Assembly: GCA_049841275.1 (NCBI GenBank) | Contig: JASGDN010000030.1 | Span: forward strand, 1 to 64,000 | From: JASGDN01 sp049841275 | GTDB lineage: Bacteria; Chloroflexota; Chloroflexia; Thermomicrobiales; UBA6265 | DNA: 64,000 nt | Direction of reading: 5' to 3' | In this document: positions 52,140 to 62,555 of the stretch, piece by piece | Layout: each line of letters begins with the position of its first letter | How positions within the stretch are numbered: the stretch's first letter is position 1 | The notes under the pieces: generated by a model | The model's input: the letters and a program-made list of their open reading frames with translations, nothing else | Told to the model about the DNA's origin: nothing | The model's database searches: none | Program-made: the position numbers and the translations under genes

Positions 52140-53705
52140 ATGCGTCCGTCCGAGATCTCGGACGAAGTCCTCGCCATGGCTGCCGCCGTCAGACCGGTCG
52201 ATGTGCGTTCGGCCGATCGGCTGACCAGCCTCGGCAACGCGATGTCCTCTCCGGCCGGCGTTCAGCACTGGTCCGATGTCGACCTGCGCCGCGTCTTCAA
52301 CGTAGAGCGATTGTCGTATCTCTACGCGCTGAACAAGCAGGGCGGCTATCGCTCCGCTGTCGTGGACGCCGTCGATCGCATTCGCAACGTCCTCGTCCTC
52401 GTCCCGATCCTCCTCACCTGGGCAGCACTGGCCGAGGCTGTACGCGACTATGCGCACTACCTCGATGCGCATCCCGACCAGTCTCACCTGCCGTTCCTGC
52501 TCCTCTGGCAGCAGGGGTTCGGCGGTGAGAAGAGCTGGTTCTCACCTACCTTCTCGACGGTCGCCATCATCGATGCAGCGATCATCGCGGTCATCATCCT
52601 GCTCACCTTCTACGCGCACGGTCGGCGCGAGGCGCATGACGACCGCGTTGCGGACGCCGCCTCGCAATTCCAGGCCGATTTCGAGAATGTCCTCGCCGAA
52701 TCGTCCGTCTTCCTCGCCACCGACCGCGCGTCCCGCCCGCAGCAGCTTGCCGCAAGCGTCGAGAACCTGGCGGAACGCTTCGAGCGCAGTACACAGGAAC
52801 TTCTCACCCAGCTCCAGGTGGAGCACGATCGCCTCGAAAGCCTGGCAGGTCGCCGCGAGAAGGAGTTCGCCGACTTCGGCGTCTTCGCCAGCGGCCTTCG
52901 CGCTGGCGCGGACGAGATGCACCGCCTGCTCGTCGATCTCCGGCAGGTCTCCAGCGCGCTGGAGCACTCGCTGGACGACCTCAGCGGCGAAGTCAGCGTG
53001 GCCAGCGATCACCAACGCAGCCTGCTGACCGCCGTCGGCAACCTCGAACGCATCACCTCTTCCGGCATCCAGAGCGACCAAGCGATGATGCGCCAGCTCT
53101 CGACCGCCGCCCAGACACTCGCCGAAACCGCCGACAAGACGATCTCCGGCGCAGAATCCGCCAGCCAGGCGAGCCGCGCCGCCAGCGAGGCCATCCGAGG
53201 CATCTCGCAGCTGGCGAACCAGATCGCCGAGAGCCAGTCGCGGGTGGAACGTGCGCTGGCCGGCGAGAGCGAGACGAATCGCCGTCTCGCGGAAACCCTG
53301 CAGGCAACCGCCTCCAACAGCCAGACGGCAGCTTCGGCCATGAACGACATCACGGCGAACCTCGCTCGCCTTCGCGAGGAGTTCGAGCGAATCGGCGGCC
53401 AGTCGGGTCAGTACGCGGGCATGTTCAATACCATGCTCGGCAAACAGGCCGAGCTCTCCCAGAACATCTCCGACGCAGCACGCGAGCTCGGGACGCAGGG
53501 GATCACCACGACGCAACGCCAGCGCGAGGTGAACGACGCCATGCAGCACCTGCTCCAACGCCTCGACGGTCTGGCTAACACGCTCAACCGGATGATCCAA
53601 TCCTCGCCGAACGCGGAAAGCCTGGAGCGTACCGTCACCTCCGCCGTGCGCTCGGAACTCGGCCGTGGTTCCGGTTCTGGCTGGAATCCGTCGAATCGGG
53701 ACTGA
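52140..53705 (+). CDS. Two-span membrane protein with long coiled coil
   Basis: About 521 residues if started at ATG 52140; upstream GTG codons at 51942 and 51954 are open in frame but that extension looks unstructured. Spans at about 83-101 and 139-159, with a 37-residue loop between, then about 330 residues of Gln/Ala/Glu-rich heptads (SRPQQLAASVENLAERFERS ... SQTAASAMNDITANLARL) like a chemoreceptor signalling rod, without the receptor tip. It resembles the tail of ZorA-type stator proteins in organisation, but lacks the four-span MotA core. Next gene is 92 bp downstream. Confidence 0.65.
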   Translation: MRPSEISDEVLAMAAAVRPVDVRSADRLTSLGNAMSSPAGVQHWSDVDLRRVFNVERLSYLYALNKQGGYRSAVVDAVDRIRNVLVLVPILLTWAALAEAVRDYAHYLDAHPDQSHLPFLLLWQQGFGGEKSWFSPTFSTVAIIDAAIIAVIILLTFYAHGRREAHDDRVADAASQFQADFENVLAESSVFLATDRASRPQQLAASVENLAERFERSTQELLTQLQVEHDRLESLAGRREKEFADFGVFASGLRAGADEMHRLLVDLRQVSSALEHSLDDLSGEVSVASDHQRSLLTAVGNLERITSSGIQSDQAMMRQLSTAAQTLAETADKTISGAESASQASRAASEAIRGISQLANQIAESQSRVERALAGESETNRRLAETLQATASNSQTAASAMNDITANLARLREEFERIGGQSGQYAGMFNTMLGKQAELSQNISDAARELGTQGITTTQRQREVNDAMQHLLQRLDGLANTLNRMIQSSPNAESLERTVTSAVRSELGRGSGSGWNPSNRD

Positions 53706-53797
53706 CCTGGCTCCCCTAGTCCAATCCACGCCCTGCCGTGCCCAATCCTCACATCCCGACTGCACGGTAGGCTTCCCAATCCGACCGGAGAAACGTC

Positions 53798-54874
53798 ATG
53801 GCCCCGTACAAGCGAAAATCGCGTAGCGGCAGCAGCATGGTGGTACTGGGAGGATGGCTCTTCGCCGACCTCCTGCTCGGCCTCGCCATGCTCTTCGCGG
53901 TCGCCACCACCGTCGGAGCGCCACCTCCTACACCGACACCGACGCCCGCCCCGAACTACCTCGCCACGTCGGAGGCCAACCGCGCCGCCGACCGTACGTC
54001 GGCCCAGCAGACGGTTGCCGCCCTTCAGGGCGATATCGCCAACCTCGACGCCTCGGCGCAGCAGACGCAAGAGGCGCTGATCGCCCAGAATCAGGCCGCA
54101 AACGCCCGCGCCACCGAGGCGGCAGAAGCCCAGGCGACTCGGGATGCAATGTCCGTCAGCGAACGCGCCACGGCTGACGCCCAGGCCACGCAGGATGCGA
54201 TCGTCGCCCAGGCCACGATCGAGGCCCTTGCCACCCAGCAGGCCGAGGCGAACGCCAACTCGGGCGACCTACGGAACCAGCTCGCCACGACAGAGGCCCT
54301 GGCGACACAGAACGCCAGCGCCAATCAGGATACGGAAGCGACCATCACCTCACTCGAAGACCAGATCGCGCAGAACCAGTCCAGCGCCGCCACCAGCGAA
54401 GCACTCTCCACCCAGGCGGCCGCAACGGTCAGCGCCGTCCAGCAGGACCGAGCGGATGCCGATGCCACCTCGGAGGCGCTCGCCACGCAGGTCGCCGCAC
54501 AATCGCTGAACCCAAGCGCCGTTCAGGAGACGATCCAGGTCGACCTGAATGGGGTCGTCGCCGGAGATACACAAGCAACCGCTGATGCACGACGGCAGTT
54601 GGAGCAGATTTTCCAGAAGTACACCAGCGGCCAGACGTGCCAGATCGGATTTGTCCTCATCTCCTCGGGCGCATCCGACATCGGTTCCGGCGTCAATCTC
54701 TCCAAGGCCATCGCCAACCTGATCTCCAGCGACTTTCCGGAGCTCTTGCCAGTTCGGGCCGACGGAAGTCAAGGTACATTGGCGAGCGAGTCGATTGCCT
54801 TGATCGGCAGCACACCATCCGGCGAAGTCCAACTCGAACTGTTCTTCAATACAGGATGCACACCCGCCGGGTAG
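53798..54874 (+). CDS. MotB/ZorB-like plug protein with OmpA-like C-terminus
   Basis: 358 residues, GGAG eight bases upstream. Basic N-terminus, then a single span GGWLFADLLLGLAMLFAVA with Asp24, matching the proton-channel plug helix of MotB/ExbD/ZorB in place and style. A TPTPTPTPAP linker leads to a long Ala/Thr/Gln repeat region with recurrent ATQ. The last 90 residues (CQIGFVLISSGASDIGSG, NLSKAIANLI, EVQLELFF) recall a degenerate OmpA-like peptidoglycan-binding fold. I infer a stator-type partner for the preceding protein. No anti-phage effector is visible. Confidence 0.6.
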   Translation: MAPYKRKSRSGSSMVVLGGWLFADLLLGLAMLFAVATTVGAPPPTPTPTPAPNYLATSEANRAADRTSAQQTVAALQGDIANLDASAQQTQEALIAQNQAANARATEAAEAQATRDAMSVSERATADAQATQDAIVAQATIEALATQQAEANANSGDLRNQLATTEALATQNASANQDTEATITSLEDQIAQNQSSAATSEALSTQAAATVSAVQQDRADADATSEALATQVAAQSLNPSAVQETIQVDLNGVVAGDTQATADARRQLEQIFQKYTSGQTCQIGFVLISSGASDIGSGVNLSKAIANLISSDFPELLPVRADGSQGTLASESIALIGSTPSGEVQLELFFNTGCTPAG

Positions 54875-55158
54875 GGAATGCGGCACAGCGAGGCTGCTGG
54901 TTGGCAGGTATCGCACCGCCATTGGTCCTGAGCCAGCCGGCACATTCGCTCAGAATCATGCGACAGTCGGCCCACGAAACGGCCTGCTCGCTTTCTCCCG
55001 ATGCCCGGATTCGGACAGACGACTCCGGGACAGCGCTCGCTGTCCCGTTCGGGGTCCCCCTGCGCCACAAACACCACAATGCTCCAAATGCTAGGATGCT
55101 CATGGTGCACTATATGCACGCCGTGAATCCATCGAATTGGGTATAGGGGCCAGAAGGA
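54875..55158. other. Intergenic region before the LCP gene
   Basis: About 280 bp with no credible gene and no terminator hairpin after the stator-like gene. It presumably holds the promoter for the LCP gene, but no -35/-10 pair stands out. Confidence 0.4.
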
Positions 55159-56823
55159 ATGTCCGATGCGTCGCTAGCGCGTGGAAACGCGACACGTCAG
55201 TGTTCCGTGTGTGGAGCACTATCCCTGAGTGCCACCGAACGGTTCTGCGGTCTCTGTGGAACGCCACTGCCGGGAACCGCGGCCGAGCGGGAACAGATCC
55301 CAGTCACGCGTCACCGGCTGGGCGGGCGGATGGAAACCGTGATGACCACGCGCTCCGATCCGGATGCGCCAGCAACCGCCGGCCCAGGTGAAGGCGGCAA
55401 CACGGACGCAACGATCATTGCACTACCGGCTAGGCCGCCCGGCTCGCGGAACAGAAAGCGACGGAAGGCTAGGAAGAAGCCACTCTATCGCCGTCCTGTG
55501 CTCATGTCGTTCCTGACCGTCCTGGCGCTCGTCATCGGGGTCGGAGCCTACGGCCTGTTCCGGCTCGAGTCGACGGTAAACGCAATCCACCAGGTCAGCA
55601 CGGTACCGCCGCAGGTTTCGGACAATACCTATGTGGACGCCGATGACGCGACACCGACAGACCTGATCACCACCAGGATCGATACGGATCCGGCACGGAC
55701 CGCTGTGGCGGAATCGGACCTCGGTAATCGCTTCCGTTCTCCCCAGGGAGTGACCGGACGCATCGCCAGCGCGGCCGACAACACCGGCGCCATTGCGGCC
55801 GGAGCGCTGCAGGCATCCGGCGTGACCTCAGCCAAGGGCGAGCCGATGACCATCCTCCTGATGGGTGTCGACGCCCGTCCAGGCAGCGCCATCGACTTCG
55901 GCGTCCGGCCGGATTCGCTGATGGTGCTGCGCCTCGACCCGGTCGAGAATAGTTGTCGCATTCTTTCCATTCCCCGCGATACCCGCGTCGAACTCCCCGG
56001 CTACGGTGAATCGAAGATCAACCATGCGCTGATGGTGGGCGGGATTCCCTACCAGCTCCTGGTTACCCAGGACTACCTCGGGATCTCAATCGATCACTAC
56101 TTCCTAATCGACTTCACCGCATTCGAGACAGTCGTCGATGCTGTGGGTGGTATCTCCGTCAACGTACCGGCGGAACTGACCAAGAACGGCAATGTCGTTT
56201 ATACGAAGGGAACGCACGACTTCGACGGCAAGGAAGCCCTGGCGTTCGCACGCTTCCGCTCGACCTCCTCGGATGGGGACGCCACCCGCGTGGAACGCCA
56301 TTGGGCCATTCTCAGTGCACTGGCGAACGCGACAAAGAACTCCTCCCTCGCAAAGGAAGTCAACTCGATCCTTCCGCAGATCGACTCCCACATCCGCACG
56401 GACATGTCGGTTTCACAAATGCTCGAACTCGCGGACAGTTACGGGGGAGCATGCCGAAACATCAACGGCAGCGAGATCGCAAAGATGGACGGGACCCGGG
56501 TCAAGATGTCGGATCCCATCCTTGGTCACACCGACTACTTCAATGTCGTGAGCGAACCGATCCGCAAGCAGCGTGTCGCGGATCTGATGGGCTCGGCAAC
56601 CCCACCACCGTCGCCCGAAGGAACTCCTGTCTCCACAGTCGCTACTCCGGCATCCCCAGAGGCAAGTCCCGCCGCCTCTCCAACCAGCACCGCTGCGGCA
56701 ACGCCGGAATCGTCATCTCCTCGGGCATCACCGTCATCGCGCTCACAAGCCGGACCGGAGCCTGATCCGGCCAGCACGCCGCGCCCAACACCAACGCCAG
56801 TCTCGGTGCGCGAGGCTTCCTAG
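55159..56823 (+). CDS. LytR-CpsA-Psr family protein with N-terminal zinc ribbon
   Basis: 554 residues. LCP enzymes attach lipid-linked glycans to the cell wall. The N-terminus is a zinc ribbon with Cys15/Cys18 and Cys30/Cys33 (QCSVCGA, RFCGLCG). After a charged linker comes one span (about 113-137), then the LCP domain: MTILLMGVDARPG, DSLMVLRLDP, RILSIPRDTRVELPG, KINHALMVGG and ALAFARFRSTSSDGDATRVERH, all core motifs. The tail is a Ser/Ala/Pro repeat resembling that of the lipoprotein at 989. Zinc ribbon on an LCP protein is unusual. Confidence 0.93.
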   Translation: MSDASLARGNATRQCSVCGALSLSATERFCGLCGTPLPGTAAEREQIPVTRHRLGGRMETVMTTRSDPDAPATAGPGEGGNTDATIIALPARPPGSRNRKRRKARKKPLYRRPVLMSFLTVLALVIGVGAYGLFRLESTVNAIHQVSTVPPQVSDNTYVDADDATPTDLITTRIDTDPARTAVAESDLGNRFRSPQGVTGRIASAADNTGAIAAGALQASGVTSAKGEPMTILLMGVDARPGSAIDFGVRPDSLMVLRLDPVENSCRILSIPRDTRVELPGYGESKINHALMVGGIPYQLLVTQDYLGISIDHYFLIDFTAFETVVDAVGGISVNVPAELTKNGNVVYTKGTHDFDGKEALAFARFRSTSSDGDATRVERHWAILSALANATKNSSLAKEVNSILPQIDSHIRTDMSVSQMLELADSYGGACRNINGSEIAKMDGTRVKMSDPILGHTDYFNVVSEPIRKQRVADLMGSATPPPSPEGTPVSTVATPASPEASPAASPTSTAAATPESSSPRASPSSRSQAGPEPDPASTPRPTPTPVSVREAS

Positions 56824-57051
56824 CACAGCTGGGACACTGGGCAGATCACTTGCCTGCAAGACAATATCCATACATACCAGAGGTCATGGGATAAATTTGT
56901 TGGTAGTCACGGTTTTACTTTCGTCTCTCGCATGGTAGTTTCATTCACAAGGCGCGTGGGGACCAAGGGGTCCGCGCAACGGTGCAGCAATCGCGGCCCG
57001 TGAACTGTTCAGCGTTGGACCAACCGGTTGCAGGTGGGGGGTACATTCTCT

Positions 57052-57702
57052 ATGTCCAAGCACGAGATCATTCAAGCCTATATCCGCGGCGAACTCGACC
57101 GCCGTGGTTTCGTGACCAGGTTGGCCACTCTTGGCGTCAGCGCAGGTGCCGCCGCCGCATATGCAACCCAGTTCGCTCCCGGCATTTCGGCTGCGGCCCC
57201 GGGAGGGTTCGTCGTCCGCGCTGCACAGACCACCGATGCCGACTATGGTACGACGGTCGATTTCGCTTCCGACGCCGAGGCGGTGGCGTTCGCTTCCGAC
57301 ATCGCCAATCCGATAGCCGACATCTACAACTCGCTTGATTCCTTTGAGGCGTCGGATTTCGACGACGGCGTGTTCGCTCAGCTAACGGACTTCTCCAGTG
57401 AGATTGGCGAACAGAATGACGCCCTCAAGAGCCTCTCGGCGACGAGGCCAACCACAAATGCCACCATGGGATTGAAGCGATCGACCGATACCGATCCGTC
57501 CCAGTTCCTTGCTGACCTCTCATCGGCCTACGACCTGGCCGTCCAGCGTTTCACGGCCGTTGTGCCAGCGGTCGATAGTGGCGAGATCCGCCAAACGCTT
57601 GCCAACATCTCTCATGCCGTAGCGCGGCATGCCGGAGTCCTCGCATTCCTCGTCAAGGGCGATGGAACTCCCGACGGCGCTTTCGAAAAAGCAAGCAAGT
57701 AG
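57052..57702 (+). CDS. Tat-exported helical protein, possibly ferritin-like
   Basis: 216 residues from ATG 57052 (G-rich GGTGGGGGG upstream). Tat signal: MSKHEIIQAYIRGELDRRGF with Arg17-Arg18 then a hydrophobic core to SAAAPG. The mature part is all-helical (YNSLDSFEASDFDDGVFAQL, LANISHAVARHAGVLAFL). The helix pattern and Glu/His residues resemble DUF4439/ferritin-like exported proteins, but I cannot fix the family. Flanked by a very long terminator. Confidence 0.65.
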   Translation: MSKHEIIQAYIRGELDRRGFVTRLATLGVSAGAAAAYATQFAPGISAAAPGGFVVRAAQTTDADYGTTVDFASDAEAVAFASDIANPIADIYNSLDSFEASDFDDGVFAQLTDFSSEIGEQNDALKSLSATRPTTNATMGLKRSTDTDPSQFLADLSSAYDLAVQRFTAVVPAVDSGEIRQTLANISHAVARHAGVLAFLVKGDGTPDGAFEKASK

Positions 57703-57707
57703 GGATC

Positions 57708-57767
57708 AATCCTGAAACGGAGAGAGGGTAGGCGATCGATCGCCTACCCTCTCTCCGTTTCAGGATT
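57708..57767. terminator. Perfect 60-nt palindrome, bidirectional terminator
   Basis: 30-nt arms with no mismatch meet at GATC-GATC (centre 57737/57738), starting 6 nt after the stop and ending 16 nt from the convergent gene. TT follows on the plus strand. Confidence 0.9.
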
Positions 57768-57783
57768 TTCACCAATGCTCCGC

Positions 57784-59865
57784 TCAGCCGGACATGCCGC
57801 GATTCCGGATCCGTTCAACCGAGGGAAGCTGCCACCAGGGAAGCGTGGTTTGCCGGCCAACTTCCCGGAATCCACGAATGATGCGAACCGCGTCGCGCGC
57901 GCGGCTCGAAGAGCCCTCTCGTCCTATGGCCGGGTGTTCGGGTTCCACCATCACCTCAAGCGTCGGGACTGCCAGACGCTCTCGCATGTCCTCACGCAGC
58001 AGCATCAGTCCAGATTCGGATGCGCTCCGTTCAGATGTCAGGTTCGCAATGCTCTCTGACAACAAGCCGGTTGGAACGGGTACCTCCGACACCTCTTCAC
58101 GAGTCAGGCTGACGCTCACCAGGCTGGCGCTCCGGTATTCGCCACCCGCGAGCGCGAGCATGATCTTGTCAGGTGTATCGAAAAGCACCGCCAGCTTGCC
58201 GGGAGCAGGGCTCAGGAGCTCGTACCACATCCCCAGCCATCCCGACACTGCGCCCAGGATAACGAACGGTTTCGCGTCCGCATAGGCGCTTCGCAACGCC
58301 GGATCGGCCTGCCCAACGCGACGGTCAATTCGGCCAAGGCGGTTCGGCAGCATGCGCAGGAGGCGCTTCACGGCATCGCGATCCGCCAACACGGGATGCT
58401 CACGATACCGGTCGCGAAGGATCAACATTCCCCATCCGCGGCCTCGCTTGAACTGGTGTCGCACGAAATGCAGCCCTGTCCGACCCGGGCTCCGATGGAC
58501 GAGCTGGATGGACGATTCGCGCCAGGCAACATAGCCGCGTGCCCGCAACGCCCGATTTACGGACGTATCCTCGCCATTGCGAAGGTCCTCCGGGAATCCT
58601 CCCACCTCGATCAGCGGCAGGCGGGCGTAGGAGCAGTGGATCGGCGCATCGGAAAGTTCGATCGAAGCCAGGCCGGGCAGGCTCTCGTGCTGATCGAGGA
58701 AATACGACGCCCATCCCCAGCGCGTCTCGTTCCCGTTCAGCGTCGTGCCGGTCACCATCGCATATCCCCGGCGATGCGCGCGCAGACGGGCCTCCAGGCT
58801 TCCTGCGGGCAGTTCGACGTGGGAACCGGGAAAGCTCACGAAGAGCCCCCGTGCAACGGCCAGACCGGCATTCCGCGCTTCACCCGGCAGGACCGGACGC
58901 GGAAGCTCCACCACACGGACGGTGGGGAACTGCTCGCGGACGATCGCCGCCGTGCGATCGTTACCGCTGGCCACCAAAATCACCTCGAACGGTTCGGTTG
59001 TCTCCTGCCCAACGACCGATTGCATCGTCTTCGCAATCGTCGCCTCGTTGTTCTGGGCGATCACGACCGCCGAAAGCACCGGCGTCCCATCGTCACCCCC
59101 GGCAGGGAGCACGAGGCGATCCGTCGCCTCCGTCCGCAAGATGGGCATTCCTTCGGGCCGGGAAAGCCAGACGCGCCGCTCCTCCGGACCGGGAACACGC
59201 AGGATGTGGCTGTAGTCTGCCTCATAGCGGCGTTCCGGATCCGCCTCCAGGTACTTGATGAACCGGCGCAAGCGCCGCTCCGGATTCGCCTCGCCCAGGT
59301 GCTGCAAGCGTAGGGTCGTCTCAATCCAGAAACTGCGTGGGATCGACGTCGGAACGGGTGCGAAGTGCAGCCGTGCCGACGAAAAACGCTGTCCCGGTTC
59401 GAAGCTGAAAATGCGGTAGATCCAATCGTAGTTCGGCTCGAAGGTCCGCTCGTCGTCCCACATCGGAACGTGCCTCATGCCATAGGCACACCCCGGCAAG
59501 GCATCGGTCAGCAGGAACCGCCGAAGGTCGACCGCATCACGTTCGTCAAAACGCTCGTCGGCGTCGATCGAGAGAATCCAATCCGGGTTCAGCTGGGCGG
59601 CCGCCTGCAGCAGCCGGTTCCGGTTCGCGGAATCGTCCCAGCCCTGGTAGTCCGCGCGTGGAGGATGCTGCAACAGGACCTTGACCAGCGGGTGAGCCCG
59701 CAGGATCTCGGCAGTACGATCGGTACTGCCATCGTCCAGCGCCACCACAGCATCGCAGACACGGGCGATGGAGGCAAAGTACCCATCGAGATAGGCTTCG
59801 GCATTGCGCACCGGCAACAACGCCACGATCGGATACGTAGCGGTCGGCTCCCCTGCGGTCGACAC
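57784..59865 (-). CDS. Tandem family 2 glycosyltransferase with extra C-terminal domain
   Basis: 693 residues. First GT2 module at about 10-200: IVALLPVRNAEAYLDGYF, VVALDDGSTDRT and the DXD-like LSIDADERFD. Second module at about 265-500: LSAVVIAQNNEATIAKTMQS, VILVASGNDRTAAIV, PGEARNAGL and GGFPEDLRNGEDTSV. The second module's DXD (FPGSHVELP) is degenerate. The last 190 residues include a Trp-rich turn (GWLGMWYELLSP) and are not recognised. Non-processive sugar transfer to an envelope acceptor is likely. Confidence 0.85.
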   Translation of the reverse strand: MSTAGEPTATYPIVALLPVRNAEAYLDGYFASIARVCDAVVALDDGSTDRTAEILRAHPLVKVLLQHPPRADYQGWDDSANRNRLLQAAAQLNPDWILSIDADERFDERDAVDLRRFLLTDALPGCAYGMRHVPMWDDERTFEPNYDWIYRIFSFEPGQRFSSARLHFAPVPTSIPRSFWIETTLRLQHLGEANPERRLRRFIKYLEADPERRYEADYSHILRVPGPEERRVWLSRPEGMPILRTEATDRLVLPAGGDDGTPVLSAVVIAQNNEATIAKTMQSVVGQETTEPFEVILVASGNDRTAAIVREQFPTVRVVELPRPVLPGEARNAGLAVARGLFVSFPGSHVELPAGSLEARLRAHRRGYAMVTGTTLNGNETRWGWASYFLDQHESLPGLASIELSDAPIHCSYARLPLIEVGGFPEDLRNGEDTSVNRALRARGYVAWRESSIQLVHRSPGRTGLHFVRHQFKRGRGWGMLILRDRYREHPVLADRDAVKRLLRMLPNRLGRIDRRVGQADPALRSAYADAKPFVILGAVSGWLGMWYELLSPAPGKLAVLFDTPDKIMLALAGGEYRSASLVSVSLTREEVSEVPVPTGLLSESIANLTSERSASESGLMLLREDMRERLAVPTLEVMVEPEHPAIGREGSSSRARDAVRIIRGFREVGRQTTLPWWQLPSVERIRNRGMSG

Positions 59866-59972
59866 GTGGACCCCTTCCTGCGAGAATGCGTCAAGGTCGG
59901 CATAGGCCTCGCTTGCGCCCTATGGTATCATTAGGGAAGTATTAGGCAACGCCGAGCGTTATGGAGGTTCCC

Positions 59973-60299
59973 ATGGGCAAGCCAGTCACCGTTACCGACA
60001 GCACCTACCAGCAGGAAGTGATCGACTCCGACAAGCCGGTCCTCGTGGATTTCTGGGCCCCCTGGTGTGGTCCCTGCCGCATGGTCGGCCCTGTCCTCGA
60101 AGAGATCGCCGCCGAGGATGCTGACCGCATCAAGATCGCGAAGGTCAATGTCGACGAGAACCAGCAGTATGCTGGCCAGCTCGGCGTCTTCAACATCCCG
60201 ACGATGGTCCTCTACAAGAACGGCCAGCCGGTCGAGAAGGTCATCGGCGCGATGCCGAAGCAGGCCATCAAGGCCAAGCTGGAGCCGTACCTCAGCTAA
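59973..60299 (+). CDS. trxA: Thioredoxin
   Basis: 108 residues from ATG 59973 with GGAGG five bases upstream. Cytoplasmic dithiol reductase with active site WCGPC (Cys32, Cys35) after LVDFWAP, and cis-Pro in FNIPTMVLYKNG. An upstream in-frame ATG (59961) overlaps the ribosome site and is rejected. Strong palindromic terminator downstream. Confidence 0.97.
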   Translation: MGKPVTVTDSTYQQEVIDSDKPVLVDFWAPWCGPCRMVGPVLEEIAAEDADRIKIAKVNVDENQQYAGQLGVFNIPTMVLYKNGQPVEKVIGAMPKQAIKAKLEPYLS

Positions 60300-60313
60300 T
60301 CCCTGCAGGCGAC

Positions 60314-60353
60314 ACCGAGGGCCGGAGCAGATCGATCTGCTCCGGCCCTCGGT
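60314..60353. terminator. Perfect 40-nt palindrome, bidirectional terminator
   Basis: 20-nt arms beginning ACCGAGGGCCGGAGCAGATC meet at GATC-GATC with no loop or mismatch. The last base is the first base of the nrdR stop codon (minus strand). Confidence 0.9.
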
Positions 60354-60856
60354 CATGCGTCGGACTTCGCCGGACCGACCGCATGGGCGGCTGTCTCCAG
60401 CACATCGGCGGGGGCAAGCCCTTCCAGTTCGCGCCGCAGGTCCTCCAGATCCGCGAACTCCCGATAGACCGAGGCAAACCGGATATAGGCGACGCCATCG
60501 ATCTCCTTCAGGCCGCGCAACGCCAGCTCCCCGATCGTCTCGGACGACACCTCGCGGGTTCCCTGCGCCATCAGCTTGGCCTCGATCGAGGCTACCAGCG
60601 AATCCAGCGTCTCCTCGCTCACCGGACGCTTGGTGAGGGCGACACGCAACTTCGCCCGCAACTTGTCCGGGTTGAACTCCTCACGCCGTCCATCCTTCTT
60701 CACCACCGCGAGCGCGACCGTCTCGATCCGCTCGTAAGTGGTGAACCGCTGGTGGCACTTGATGCACTCGCGCCGCCGCCGGATGGCCGCGCCGTCGCTC
60801 AACTCCCGGCTGTCGATCACCCTGGAGTCGCGTGCTCCGCAAAACGGACATTGCAT
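60353..60856 (-). CDS. nrdR: Transcriptional repressor NrdR
   Basis: 167 residues. Zinc finger with Cys3/Cys6 and Cys31/Cys34 (MQCPFCGARDSRVIDSRE, ECIKCHQRFTTYERIE), then an ATP-cone (VVKKDGRREEFNPDKLRAKL). It represses ribonucleotide reductase genes when dATP is high. C-terminal Ala/Glu-rich helix is slightly longer than usual. 86 bp downstream of ftsZ on the same strand; no nrd gene in the window. Confidence 0.97.
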   Translation of the reverse strand: MQCPFCGARDSRVIDSRELSDGAAIRRRRECIKCHQRFTTYERIETVALAVVKKDGRREEFNPDKLRAKLRVALTKRPVSEETLDSLVASIEAKLMAQGTREVSSETIGELALRGLKEIDGVAYIRFASVYREFADLEDLRRELEGLAPADVLETAAHAVGPAKSDA

Positions 60857-60942
60857 CCGATTCGACTCCCTTCCACGAACGCGAATCGGGCCGCGACAGA
60901 CGCGACCCGATCCCCGCCAGCATGTCGCCAGATATCCGGATG

Positions 60943-62211
<1,269 letters not shown>

Positions 62212-62555
62212 CGTCCGTCCACCATCCACCTTGTGCGTATCCCGGAGGTGCATCTGCCCGGGAGTGCCCGACGCACGGGCGTCATACCCATGCATTCCGT
62301 AGGGACTGGCGTCCCGAATCTGCGAGAATGCGACGATATCCGATTCGTGGGAATACTCGTTGCGACCGAACGTACACAGGCGCGTCACGCGAACACTGAG
62401 ACGCCGAGCCGCCTTCTCCCCCAGAAGCAGACTCATCAATCTGGCAGAGTATATCATGCAGGTCCGCTGTCCCGGCTGACCGCTTCTGCCTGCCCGTACT
62501 GACGGGTGTGTCGCCCACAGAACCCATTATGTCACACCGGGACGGACACGGAACG
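62212..62555. other. ftsZ upstream region
   Basis: 344 bp between ddl and ftsZ. The minus-strand frame of ftsZ is open back to 62457 but lies around the predicted promoter, so it is treated as leader. No separate gene seen; a long leader RNA of about 230 nt is expected. Confidence 0.5.
62448..62456 (-). promoter_or_regulatory. ftsZ: Extended -10 promoter of ftsZ
   Basis: Minus-strand TGA-TATACT (extended -10 form TGnTATACT) at 62456-62448, with no good -35. Start would be near 62441. Confidence 0.45.

Noticed and set aside
53798..54874. Complete Zorya defence system
   Set aside because: Only a ZorB-like plug protein and a coiled-coil membrane partner are seen; no ZorC, ZorD or ZorE homologue, and the partner lacks a MotA-type core.
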